From positions 1,035,001 through 1,099,000 of the forward strand of contig NZ_CP036433.1 of the NCBI RefSeq assembly GCF_007751035.1: a DNA stretch of 64,000 nucleotides, written 5' to 3'. Below are positions 1-7,428 of the stretch, in pieces; within the stretch, counting starts at the first letter, position 1; each line of letters starts with the position of its first letter. Origin of the DNA: Lignipirellula cremea. Lineage in GTDB: Bacteria > Planctomycetota > Planctomycetia > Pirellulales > Pirellulaceae. Made by a program: the position numbers and the translations under genes. The notes under the pieces are model-generated. The model had not been told where the DNA came from and made no database searches. It saw nothing but the letters and a program-made list of their open reading frames with translations.

Positions 1-244
<244 letters not shown>

Positions 245-480
245 ATGTATTTACACTGAACAGCGAACTGTTCAGCAATTAGCCATTAAACTCGAGTTTG
301 AGTTTCTGATTTACTCACCTCGTTAATCCCTGTTGCAAGCAACAGTTCTCAGCGAGGCAAATTAACAAAGTCTCACACTTTGTTATTTGTTCTCACAAAT
401 AACGTGGGAAAAATAACCACCAAATTGTCAAAGATCTGATTTGTTCAGTGACGTCACCCGGAGGTAATGTCGAGCTGAGT
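245..480 (-). other. 16S rRNA leader
   Basis: This AT-richer stretch between the mature 16S end and the closest promoter should be transcribed as the rRNA leader. It contains a perfect 8-bp stem hairpin at 382-403 (arms GTTATTTG / CAAATAAC) and a boxA-like site at 426-436. No coding potential fits here. Confidence 0.7.
426..436 (-). promoter_or_regulatory. boxA-like antitermination site in the rRNA leader
   Basis: On the minus strand the sequence reads GATCTTTGACAATTTGG across this site. This closely resembles the bacterial boxA core (TGCTCTTTAACAATTT), which binds the NusB-NusE antitermination complex. It sits about 40 nt downstream of the -10 box of the promoter-proximal P1 site, where an rRNA boxA is expected. 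Assignment is by similarity and position only. Confidence 0.55.
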
Positions 481-509
481 AGTTTATGGTCTCGTCTCTT
501 TTCTGTCAA
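481..509 (-). promoter_or_regulatory. rRNA promoter P1 (closest to 16S)
   Basis: On the minus strand a -35 box TTGACA (509-504) is followed by a 17-bp spacer and a -10 box TAAACT (486-481). Transcription would start near 474 and read into the 16S leader. This is the best -35 box of the four tandem promoters. Confidence 0.8.
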
Positions 510-585
510 CAGCAGGTGGAAAGTTTTTTGACTTGAATTTCAAGTCGTCTTTCCGCAGACTGCTTTCAGGTGAAAGAGGTTTGCA

Positions 586-614
586 AGTTTAGTCTCGCGT
601 CTCTTTCGCGTCAA
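586..614 (-). promoter_or_regulatory. rRNA promoter P2
   Basis: On the minus strand TTGACG (614-609), a 17-bp spacer and TAAACT (591-586). The spacer sequence is almost the same as in P4, showing that the promoters arose by duplication. Confidence 0.75.
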
Positions 615-673
615 CCGGCCTTGGAAAGTTTTAAGTTCTTTCCGTGACTGGCTTTAAGCGAGTGAGGTTGGCG

Positions 674-702
674 ATTTTAGTCTCGCGTCTCGTTCTCGTC
701 AA
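674..702 (-). promoter_or_regulatory. rRNA promoter P3
   Basis: On the minus strand TTGACG (702-697), a 17-bp spacer and TAAAAT (679-674), the best -10 box of the set. A hairpin with an 8-bp CTGGAAAG/CTTTCCAG stem (709-735) lies directly upstream of the -35 box. Confidence 0.78.
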
Positions 703-763
703 CCGGTCCTGGAAAGTTTTTTAAGTGCTTTCCAGGTCAGGTTTTAGGTGAAGGAGGTTGGCG

Positions 764-792
764 AGTTTAGTCTCGCGTCTCTTTCGCGTCAA
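764..792 (-). promoter_or_regulatory. rRNA promoter P4 (most distal)
   Basis: On the minus strand TTGACG (792-787), a 17-bp spacer and TAAACT (769-764). The associated hairpin is at 799-828. Confidence 0.75.
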
Positions 793-835
793 CAGGTGCT
801 GGAAAGTTTTCTTTTCAGTGCTTTCCAGCTCTGTC

Positions 836-1251
836 TTTGAGTCGAACGTTTAACACGTTCTACTCAAAACTGGAGGGAGTGAGTTGGGCTCTCTCGCTCA
901 AGTGAGAGGGTATGTTAGGCGAACGACCCCAAGGTGGAAAGGGGGTCGAGACGCTTTTCTCACTCCGTCAGGCGTTTTTCTTGTCGCCTCCCCTGCGCCG
1001 TTTCCTAAATCGTGATGTGTTAAGGTTTTGCGAGGGTAGGGTTAGTTTCGGTTTTTTCTTAGAGCGACTTGAATGCATCGCCCGAATTGCCCGTTTGCCA
1101 GTGGACGCCTGGTCTGTTTCGCACCTTAACGATCCAAAGGCAGGCCCCAACGACCGGTTCCCGAGCGGTTTCTTTCGCCAGCCCTTCGTCTCTCCCGCCG
1201 TGAGTCGCCGGAGCGGGAGCGTTTTCCCCCTTTTCCCGCCTCTTTGAGCCG
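836..1251. other. Spacer between rRNA promoters and the first protein gene
   Basis: There is a strong hairpin at 836-868 (arms TTTGAGTCGAACGT / ACGTTCTACTCAAA) just upstream of P4. An 8-bp inverted pair is at 1019-1026 / 1123-1130. Open frames occur on both strands (for example 912-1247) but have no recognisable protein character, no Shine-Dalgarno site and low-complexity arginine-rich translations, so none is called. Confidence 0.5.
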
Positions 1252-2529
1252 CTATCCACGCAACTGTTGGTCGAAAAAGTCGAAGGCGTCCTCCTGCATG
1301 GGGACATCGAAGCGGTGGCCTCCGTCATAGAAGTTGCCGTGGAACTGCTCTTTGACGCCGGCTTTCTCGTAAACGGCGGCGATTTTGTCGACCGAGTCCT
1401 GCATGCCTTCGGGCGTAAACAGCCCGTCCTGGCGACATTGCTGCACCATTAAAGGCTTGGGCGCCATCATGCTGACCACATCCGGCAGATCCAAATAAGG
1501 GTGTAGCCCTGGGACAAAGTGCGCCCAGGAGTGCGTATCGATATGGCGGTGCAACATCGGCCGCACGGTCGACATGAAGCCGACCAGGCAGGCGGCCGAG
1601 ATCCGTTCTTCCATGCCGGCCAGAAACAGTGTCCGCCAGCCGCCCAGCGAAACGCCGACGCAGCCGATCCGCTGGGGGTCGACTTCCGGCCGCGTCACCA
1701 GATAGTCGACCGTGCGGCGATCGTCCCAGGTAATCACCCCCGGCCAGGCCGCTCCGGCGTAGACCATGCTTTTCGCCAGGGTGGATTCTTTCCCCCGGCA
1801 TTTCTGGTTGAGCGCTGTCGCCACTTCGACCGAGTATTTACTGCGTTCCCAGCCATAGTGCAGGTCCTCGTCCAGCATCAGCCTCCGCTCGCCAAACATC
1901 AAGGCATCGATCGTGATCACCACATATCCCCGCCGCACCAGGGCGGTTGTAGTGGGTCGTCCGCCGTAGTTCTTTTCATGGTAGCGCGTCATGACGGGGT
2001 GATTCTGGCCGAAGTCGATCACCTTCTCTTTGCCGAACAGGAACATGCCGCCGTGCGAGTGCAGGTCGACAATCGCCGGCGCCGGCCCCTTCAAATTCTT
2101 GGGAATATGGACATAGCCCGCGATCCGAAAGTCGGGCGACGTGGAGAAGAGAATCTTCTCCCGGATAAAGTCGCCGCAATCCTGGCGATGGAGGACCTCG
2201 GCCTCAGGCGCCACCCGGGGCGGCTGATAGCTGAACGCCGCCTGCACCCTTTCCCGGCCGTTCTTTTTGAACGCTTCCAGCGTGGGAAAGCGATCGCTGA
2301 GGAACGAATCGGGGTAATCCTCCTGGCCGGCGATCTGCTTCAGGTACGGATAGAGCGAACCCATATTCGCACGCAACGGCTGAAGTTCCCGCGGCATGTC
2401 GAGCGGCGGGCCGTCGGCCGGGGTGGTGATATCGCCCGTTTCCGCGGCGCGGGCCGGTTGGCCCGGTCCCATCGCCAGGGCCATCGATCCGGCTCCCAGC
2501 GATTTGAGAAAGTCACGTCGTTTCGTCAT
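1252..2529 (-). CDS. Tat-exported alpha/beta hydrolase (dienelactone hydrolase / acetyl-xylan-esterase-like)
   Basis: The 425-aa product starts with a twin-arginine signal (MTKRRDFLKSLGAG) and an A-rich cleavage region ending near ARAAE, so it should be exported folded. The mature part has the alpha/beta-hydrolase plan: a nucleophile elbow GVSLGG with the catalytic Ser at about residue 294, an Asp in CRQDGLF, and a His in the C-terminal GGHRFD. The segment between elbow and Asp forms a small lid. Proteins of this layout in planctomycetes are annotated as dienelactone-hydrolase-family or acetyl-xylan-esterase-like enzymes, probably acting on esters of polysaccharides; the substrate is inferred. 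The start is supported by AGGAG eight bases upstream. It stands alone, transcribed toward the rRNA gene. Confidence 0.85.
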   Translation of the reverse strand: MTKRRDFLKSLGAGSMALAMGPGQPARAAETGDITTPADGPPLDMPRELQPLRANMGSLYPYLKQIAGQEDYPDSFLSDRFPTLEAFKKNGRERVQAAFSYQPPRVAPEAEVLHRQDCGDFIREKILFSTSPDFRIAGYVHIPKNLKGPAPAIVDLHSHGGMFLFGKEKVIDFGQNHPVMTRYHEKNYGGRPTTTALVRRGYVVITIDALMFGERRLMLDEDLHYGWERSKYSVEVATALNQKCRGKESTLAKSMVYAGAAWPGVITWDDRRTVDYLVTRPEVDPQRIGCVGVSLGGWRTLFLAGMEERISAACLVGFMSTVRPMLHRHIDTHSWAHFVPGLHPYLDLPDVVSMMAPKPLMVQQCRQDGLFTPEGMQDSVDKIAAVYEKAGVKEQFHGNFYDGGHRFDVPMQEDAFDFFDQQLRG

Positions 2530-2640
2530 GCTGCTGGCTCCTGGACCACTCAGGCGAGTTCATCGGTAGTCCGCCAGTTTATCCCATGCGAAATGCCCTG
2601 AGAACGATATTCTGCCGGCAGAGGTTGCGACGCACTGCCA

Positions 2641-2710
2641 GCCAGTTTGCACCGTCGCGGCGTGGGGGAATACCAAGCAAGCGAGGAGAATCGTCAGCCA
2701 TCAATGGCTG
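2641..2710. repeat. 70-bp dispersed intergenic repeat, copy 1
   Basis: This segment aligns without large gaps to 4849-4918: both begin GCCAGTTTGC, share GAGGAGAATC and end with ATCAATGGCTG. The right part here is a perfect hairpin (CAGCCAT/ATGGCTG, 2-nt loop). Both copies lie upstream of minus-strand genes. Confidence 0.7.
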
Positions 2711-2816
2711 ACCCCCCTTGATCCGAAAGATCCGAAACATCCCCTTACGATCGACCTCGCAACCCGCGGCGCTGACTCACACCGGACAAACACTTCCCCC
2801 GCCCACCGCGCTAGTA

Positions 2817-2948
2817 CTAGTGCTGCGTCAATCTTCGATCTTCGAGTGAGCGATTTCGGCCGTGCTGCTGTGCTGCCAAAAAAACCGTGGGCTAGCGCCC
2901 GGCGGCTGATTGAGAGAAACCTGATTTTTTGGTTTGACGCACCACTAG
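2817..2948. mobile_element. MITE-like element 1 of a tandem pair
   Basis: This is a roughly 132-bp non-coding segment bounded by inverted termini: CTAGTGCTGCGTCAA at the left (2817-2831) and TTGACGCACCACTAG at the right (2934-2948). CTAG is present at both ends. The inside shares an 'ACCGTGG.CTA.CGCC' block with element 2. No transposase is present; any mobility would depend on an enzyme elsewhere. Classification as a MITE is inference from the terminal repeats and the second copy. Confidence 0.55.
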
Positions 2949-3075
2949 TGGTGCGTCAAGTTTCCATTTCAGGTTTGGCCATTTTCGCGCGAGCCGCTGT
3001 TCCTTTTAGTTAACCGTGGCTATCGCCAAAACGGCTAATTGGAAGAACCCGAGCTCTTTGCCTTGACGCAGCACT
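2945..3075. mobile_element. MITE-like element 2 of a tandem pair
   Basis: Bounded by CTAGTGGTGCGTCAA (2945-2959) and TTGACGCAGCACT (3063-3075), with an internal 'ACCGTGGCTATCGCC' block related to element 1. It shares its left CTAG with the right end of element 1. The junction 2934-2959 is therefore a perfect 26-bp palindrome. Confidence 0.55.
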
Positions 3076-3131
3076 CGTAAGAGATTGTCCAGACATCGCC
3101 TGAAACTCGCTGACCGCGGATCAAACCCTCC

Positions 3132-4583
3132 CTACATCTCATACTCGGCCCGTGCGCCCGGGTCGATTTGTTGGGCGGCTCGGAGGCCGGATTCGATGGC
3201 GCCTTCGACCCAGCCTGATTTGAGGGTGGTGAAGTCGCCGGCGAAGTGGAGTTTTCCCTCGGGGGTTTGCCACTCGTTGATCATCCAACCACCGCCCAGC
3301 GGCAGGTCGGCGAAGGCGGCTTTGATCCACGGTTGGTCCGGCCAGGAGAACTCTCCCGTCTCGATCACTTCGTCGAGAAGGCCCGGCAGGTCTTTGCGGA
3401 ACTGTGTGAGGACCTCTTTCGCCCGCGTCTTCTGGGGGCGGCTGCGATACTGTTCTGCATTTTTCCCTGTGAGGTAGAAGAACACATTCCCATGGCCGCC
3501 AGGCTCGTTGCCGGTGATATCGATCACTCGCTCCCAGGGGCGATTGGAAGCAGCCATTGGCCAGCCGCGGACGCCTTGCTGCAGCCACGGGGCCGTCTCG
3601 GTCTGGACGTAAACCTTGACCACAGGCGTCCACCTCAACTTCTCGATCAATTCCTGCTTTCGCGGACTGAGTTTGGGCGTCACTTCCAGTTCACGCAGGA
3701 CGGTGAAGGGAATCGTGCTGATGATGGCGTCGCCCACCCATTCTCGACCATCCTTGGTTTTGACGCTTGCCTCGGCGGCCGTCTGCCTGATCGCGGTCAC
3801 GGGACTGTCGAGATGCACGCGATTGCCGAGAACCTCGGCCATAACTTGCGGCAGGCGGTCATTACCGCCTGCAATCCGAAACAGATTGCGGTCGGCGAAA
3901 TGATAAGCAAAGTCGGGCAACAGCGCCAAAACGGCCGTATCGACCGTGGCTTCGGCCGCGTGCGCATCCACCAGTTTGATAAAAGCCTCGGACGCGCCCA
4001 GGGAATGCAGCAGTCCTTTGAGCGTGACCCGATCGTACTTCGCCAGGGTCGCTCGATCGGGCCAGGCGGACTCGAGCACCGTGTTGAGGTTGATTCCGGC
4101 TCTTACCAGATAGCTGGCCAGCAGCGAGGGCAGGTCAACGTTGCGTTCGTTCGCGTGCATCGGCCAGGGCCACGGCCTGGTCAAGGACCCGTCGGCGATC
4201 TGACCATCGACATGGTACCGGGGGCAGCCGTCGTTCATTGAGATCAACGGCAGTTTGAATCGCTTGAGGTAGCCGCACACCAAAGGCATATTGGTGCGGA
4301 AATGTCCGCCCCCGGCTTCGGTGAACTGCCCATCCGAAAGGGCGACCGACAGCAGACGGCCGCCGACGCGCTTCTGATACTCGATCACTTCGACTTCATG
4401 CCCACGGCGGTGCAGCGCCAGCGCCGCGGTCAGCCCCGACATGCCCGCACCCAGCACCAGGACACGCTTTGGCTCAAGCGGCGGATCAGCCGCGAAGCCT
4501 TGCCCGAGAAGCGGCCCGGCCGCGACCATCCCGCTCGCCAGGCCCGCTGTTTCTAAAAAGCGTCGACGACTTAACAAACTCAT
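3132..4583 (-). CDS. Tat-exported flavin amine oxidase (monoamine-oxidase-like FAD oxidoreductase)
   Basis: The 483-aa protein opens with a Tat signal (SRRRFLETAGLASG) followed by the FAD-binding Rossmann motif VLGAGMSGLTAALAL and the ERGG-like stretch VIEYQKRVGGRLLS typical of the amine oxidase/NAD(P)-binding_8 family. The C-terminal part contains FAGDFTT..GWVEGAIESG, the conserved second FAD contact that ends this family. Such enzymes oxidise amines or related substrates with O2; the substrate is not readable. The export signal suggests that it acts outside the cytoplasmic membrane. The start is supported by GAGGA seven bases upstream. The gene is monocistronic, flanked by repeat-rich spacers. 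Confidence 0.85.
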   Translation of the reverse strand: MSLLSRRRFLETAGLASGMVAAGPLLGQGFAADPPLEPKRVLVLGAGMSGLTAALALHRRGHEVEVIEYQKRVGGRLLSVALSDGQFTEAGGGHFRTNMPLVCGYLKRFKLPLISMNDGCPRYHVDGQIADGSLTRPWPWPMHANERNVDLPSLLASYLVRAGINLNTVLESAWPDRATLAKYDRVTLKGLLHSLGASEAFIKLVDAHAAEATVDTAVLALLPDFAYHFADRNLFRIAGGNDRLPQVMAEVLGNRVHLDSPVTAIRQTAAEASVKTKDGREWVGDAIISTIPFTVLRELEVTPKLSPRKQELIEKLRWTPVVKVYVQTETAPWLQQGVRGWPMAASNRPWERVIDITGNEPGGHGNVFFYLTGKNAEQYRSRPQKTRAKEVLTQFRKDLPGLLDEVIETGEFSWPDQPWIKAAFADLPLGGGWMINEWQTPEGKLHFAGDFTTLKSGWVEGAIESGLRAAQQIDPGARAEYEM

Positions 4584-4778
4584 TCAGGTGTCCTCTGCGA
4601 CCGACAGAAAGAAGGCGATCTGCAAGTTTGCAGCATGCAGGTGGCTGTTTCAGTGGAAGCATACATCATCAATCGCACGTCGGTCACGATCTTCACCTGC
4701 GTGATCGGCCGTTTTCTCTTCACGTTCGGCTCCTGATCGCCCCCAACGTAGCGCACGCCCCAGGCTAACCGGTCAATT

Positions 4779-4827
4779 GGAGACATCCATTATCTGGGGA
4801 CAATTATTGGGGACATCCATTATCTGG
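4779..4827. repeat. Two-copy direct repeat, 19-bp unit, 30-bp spacing
   Basis: GGAGACATCCATTATCTGG at 4779-4797 is repeated as GGGGACATCCATTATCTGG at 4809-4827 with one mismatch. It may be the scar of a small mobile element; this is a guess from its form. Confidence 0.6.
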
Positions 4828-4848
4828 CTATTCGAGGTCGGATTACGA

Positions 4849-4918
4849 GCCAGTTTGCGTCGTTGTGGCGGGGGAGAATGAAAGGGGAACGAGGAGAATC
4901 ATCAGCAATCAATGGCTG
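4849..4918. repeat. 70-bp dispersed intergenic repeat, copy 2
   Basis: Homologous along its length to 2641-2710. The terminal hairpin has one mismatch (CAGCAAT/ATGGCTG). Confidence 0.7.
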
Positions 4919-4931
4919 GCCTGATCCGGTC

Positions 4932-5024
4932 GTAGCCGATCGCGCAATAGTTTGGCCGCCGCTTCCCTGCCCCGGATTGCGGGGGCCCAGAATGCTGCGT
5001 CCAAAGTCTGGCGACTTTGGCTAC
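4932..5024. repeat. Palindromic repeat element (24-nt imperfect inverted arms), copy 1
   Basis: Left arm 4932-4955 begins GTAGCCGA and ends TAGTTTGG. Right arm 5001-5024 begins CCAAAGTCTGG and ends TTTGGCTAC. The same arms occur at 15007-15074 and 55567-55644, and the middle shares GGCCCAGAAT with the 55.6-kb copy. The right arm runs into the end of the GNAT gene and supplies its stop codon. Confidence 0.7.
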
Positions 5025-5944
5025 ATGCTGGTTGACGGCAAGGGTTTGAGATACATGGCGCGCGTTTCCCAGGGCTGGAAACCGCTGGCGTCGTAGGCCT
5101 GGATGGCGGGCTGGTTTGCGGCGTCGACGGCCAACAGCAAGTGAGGGCGACCGGCGGCGGCGACGAGTGCTTGCGCTTGCCGGGTGAGCAGTTGTCCCCA
5201 GCCGCGGCCGCGGACGGCGGGAATGAGGCCCATGTAGACTAGTTCGCCCCGGTGCTGGTCGGGGAAGTCATTGACGAGCAGGCAGCCGACATCGACGCCC
5301 TGTTCGACCAGGTAAAACCACCAGTCGTCGCGGAACTGGCCGGTCGCCAGATAGCCGTCGATCACGTCGGGCGTGTCGCGCAGATCGTCGAGGGCCGGCA
5401 CGTCCAGGGTGTTCTCGTACGTTGCTTCGATCACGGCGCCCAGCCGGTTGCGATCGCCGTCGTAGGGCTGCAGATCGCAGGGCAACCGGGGCGGCGTCAG
5501 GCAGTAATCGGTCGCGCAGCCCATAAAGACCAGGTCGGCCGCGTGGGCGTAGCCGGCGGTCAGGAAGCGGGCCGCATCCAGCGGGGCGTCGGTCGCCAGG
5601 GCCGCCTGCAGCATGGTCGCTTGTCGCTGGCGGACGAAATCTTCTCCCCAGGCCAGCAGTCGCTGGGCGGTGGTTTCCGGCTCCGCAGCCAGCAGTTGCG
5701 GCGGATGGACGGCCGCCGTTCGGCCCGGCGTCAGCTGAAACAACGCCGCCCCGACCAGGCGTCCGTCGCGCACCGCTTCGACCAGGCCTGCGAGGTCAAA
5801 CGCCCCTTGTTCTGCTGCGGCAAAGGCGCCGGCCGCCGCTTCCAGCGCCTGGGCTCCCACCAGATAACGGTACGCCAGCAGCAGGGCGGCCCGTTGCCGG
5901 CCTGGCCCGGGAGATCGAACGATAACATCGGCGGAGTCGTGCAT
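5021..5944 (-). CDS. GNAT-family N-acetyltransferase (tandem-domain, mycothiol-synthase-like layout)
   Basis: The 307-aa protein has two GNAT-like halves. The C-terminal half is the clear one: GELVYMGLIPAVRGRGWGQLL carries the acetyl-CoA pyrophosphate-binding R/Q-x-x-G-x-G motif, followed by LLLAVDAANQPAIQAYDASGF, the usual beta-6/alpha-4 of the fold. The first half (to about residue 140) looks degenerate. It should transfer an acetyl group from acetyl-CoA to an unknown amine. The start has no clear Shine-Dalgarno site. The last codons and the TAG stop (5023-5021) lie in a palindromic repeat element, so the C-terminal tail (..PSTSM) was probably reshaped by repeat insertion. Confidence 0.8.
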   Translation of the reverse strand: MHDSADVIVRSPGPGRQRAALLLAYRYLVGAQALEAAAGAFAAAEQGAFDLAGLVEAVRDGRLVGAALFQLTPGRTAAVHPPQLLAAEPETTAQRLLAWGEDFVRQRQATMLQAALATDAPLDAARFLTAGYAHAADLVFMGCATDYCLTPPRLPCDLQPYDGDRNRLGAVIEATYENTLDVPALDDLRDTPDVIDGYLATGQFRDDWWFYLVEQGVDVGCLLVNDFPDQHRGELVYMGLIPAVRGRGWGQLLTRQAQALVAAAGRPHLLLAVDAANQPAIQAYDASGFQPWETRAMYLKPLPSTSM

Positions 5945-6094
5945 GACCGATGCATTGTGGGGGCGTTTGTCGGTGGAAACAAGCGTCTTCCGACGCCAGG
6001 GAAAATTTCTCGACAGGCGTTCCCCGCGAACACTTCCCTTGGGGGCGTCTCTTCCGGACGTCGCGTGATTCGCGGATCGCCTGGGGGCTTTGTT

Positions 6095-6103
6095 TGCTAT
6101 AAT
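6095..6103 (+). promoter_or_regulatory. Extended -10 promoter for the PDZ gene
   Basis: TGCTATAAT (6095-6103) is a perfect extended -10 element 55 bp before the start codon at 6158. The -35 region is poor, as is usual for extended -10 promoters. Confidence 0.6.
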
Positions 6104-6157
6104 AGGAAACGCGGTGGGGGCCGACGAGCGTCGTTAAAATTTTTGCCGGGAGATCCT

Positions 6158-7390
6158 ATGACTCGTTCCCTGAAACTGGCCATGGCGGGCTTATTGTCTG
6201 CCGCTACTTTTTTCATCGCGACGTTGCCAGTCGCCCTGCCGGCGCTGGGCCAAAGTCGTTCGCTGGACGAATTGGAGAAACGGATCGACGGCGGGGCCGC
6301 CCCGCCGGACCGGCCTGCCCCGGCGAATGCGTCGGTCGTGAGCGCGGCGCCGTTGTCGCTGTATGGGGCCGGATTTGGCGAGCTGGATTTCAACGCGGCG
6401 GGCCTGCTGGTCCGCTCCCTGTTCAAGGACAGCCCGGCCGAACAGTCGGGCTTGCGTCTGCTTGACCGGATTGCGGCAGTCAATGACCAGCCGCTGGCTA
6501 CGGCGGATGATCTGCGCCGGCTGCTGTCGACGCTCGACGGCCGTTCGGAACTGAAGCTCCGCGTGCAGCGCGGGAGTGAGGCTTTGGCGCTGACGATCCT
6601 GCCCCGCCCTGCCCTGCCGTTGCCGCCGCCGATGCCGGAAAAGAGCGTGCCCCCGCCGCTGGCGGCTCCCGACGCTTCGACCGGTCGGCTGGCGGAAAGC
6701 GACGATCCGCTGGCGCCGCCTCGCACCGGCGGCGTGGAGCTGGACGGTCCGGAAAGAGGACCGGCCGACAGACCGCCTGTCGCGGCGATCGAAGAACGGC
6801 CCGTGCTGGGCGTCTTTCCACGGGAAGTCACGGCCGCTGATCGGACGAATTTCGGCTTGAATATCTTCCAGGGGGCGCTGATCGATCATCTGCAGCCGGG
6901 CTCGATTGCGGCTGTGATTGGCTTGCGGCCCGGCGATACCATCGTGGCGATTGATGGGCGTCGGATCGACACGCCCGAGGATCTGTACGCGGTGTTGCGC
7001 TCGGTGGAGCGGGGCGACGAGATTCGCCTGCTGTTTCATCGTGGCGGCAGGAATTACATGCAGACGGTGTCGATGGTGGAGCCGACGGCGGTCGATCCGC
7101 CCGGCTTTCGTCGGCGGATTGGCGCTCCGGAAGAGCCGACTCCGGCGACCGACGCAGGGCGTCCCGCGCTCGATGCGCTGGAAGGGATGCTGGACCGTTT
7201 GAAGCCGGCAGCGGGCGCTTCGTCGACCGATGACCGGCCGCTGGAACTGGGCGGCGGAGCGGCGAAAATTCCGGCCGAATCCGAAGCCGAGCTGAACGGT
7301 TTGCGGCGCCATGTCGACACGTTGCAATCGACGATCGAAACGTTAGAACAACGCATCCGCGAGCTGGAAGCCAGTCGTCCGCCTCGCTGA
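6158..7390 (+). CDS. Secreted protein with two PDZ domains and a C-terminal coiled coil
   Basis: The 410-aa product starts with a signal peptide (MTRSLKLAMAGLLSAATFF..ALG). PDZ 1 spans about residues 65-150 (GFGELDFNAAGLLV..GLRLLDRIAAVNDQPL) and PDZ 2 about 210-310 (LGVFPREVT..GLRPGDTIVAIDGRRI). A proline-rich linker joins them, and the last 50 residues form a coiled coil (ETLEQRIRELE). There is no protease domain, so it is likely an envelope scaffold or substrate adaptor. A longer frame extends upstream to 5252 but is opposite the GNAT gene. The start chosen has GGGAG seven bases upstream, an extended -10 promoter behind it, and gives a proper signal peptide. It is followed 38 bp later by polX. 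Confidence 0.82.
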   Translation: MTRSLKLAMAGLLSAATFFIATLPVALPALGQSRSLDELEKRIDGGAAPPDRPAPANASVVSAAPLSLYGAGFGELDFNAAGLLVRSLFKDSPAEQSGLRLLDRIAAVNDQPLATADDLRRLLSTLDGRSELKLRVQRGSEALALTILPRPALPLPPPMPEKSVPPPLAAPDASTGRLAESDDPLAPPRTGGVELDGPERGPADRPPVAAIEERPVLGVFPREVTAADRTNFGLNIFQGALIDHLQPGSIAAVIGLRPGDTIVAIDGRRIDTPEDLYAVLRSVERGDEIRLLFHRGGRNYMQTVSMVEPTAVDPPGFRRRIGAPEEPTPATDAGRPALDALEGMLDRLKPAAGASSTDDRPLELGGGAAKIPAESEAELNGLRRHVDTLQSTIETLEQRIRELEASRPPR

Positions 7391-7428
7391 CCCGATGCTA
7401 ACCCGATTCTCTTTGCCTGCGGCCGTCT

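Larger units (their letters stand above)
481..835. repeat. Imperfect tandem repeat, about 89-bp period, carrying the four rRNA promoters
   Basis: The core 'agtctcgcgt' recurs at 591, 679 and 769 (spacing 88 and 90 bp), with a diverged first copy near 487. Each unit holds a promoter and a GGAAAG/CTTTCC hairpin: 518-554, 623-643, 709-735 and 799-828. Read in the transcribed (minus) direction, each hairpin and its A-rich tract lies 4-9 nt upstream of the next -35 box, the place of an UP element. The first unit is longer (about 105 bp) because its hairpin carries an extra inner stem (GACTTGA/TCAAGTC). Confidence 0.8.
2530..3131. other. 602-bp spacer made largely of small repeats
   Basis: The spacer between two minus-strand genes has no coding sequence. 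It holds a 70-bp dispersed repeat (2641-2710) and a tandem pair of MITE-like elements (2817-3075), described separately. Confidence 0.7.
4584..5020. other. 437-bp spacer with three kinds of repeat
   Basis: No gene is seen. It carries the 30-bp-period pair at 4779-4827, the second copy of the 70-bp repeat (4849-4918) and most of a palindromic repeat element (4932-5024). Short open frames here are translations of repeats. Confidence 0.65.

Noticed and set aside
912-1247. Open frames on both strands between the rRNA promoters and the first gene
   Set aside because: They lack a ribosome site, have arginine/proline/phenylalanine-rich translations and no homologous character, and overlap each other. 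Treated as spacer.
5252-6157. In-frame upstream extension of the PDZ gene
   Set aside because: It lies opposite the GNAT gene and ahead of the extended -10 promoter at 6095-6103. The start at 6158 gives a signal peptide and a ribosome site.
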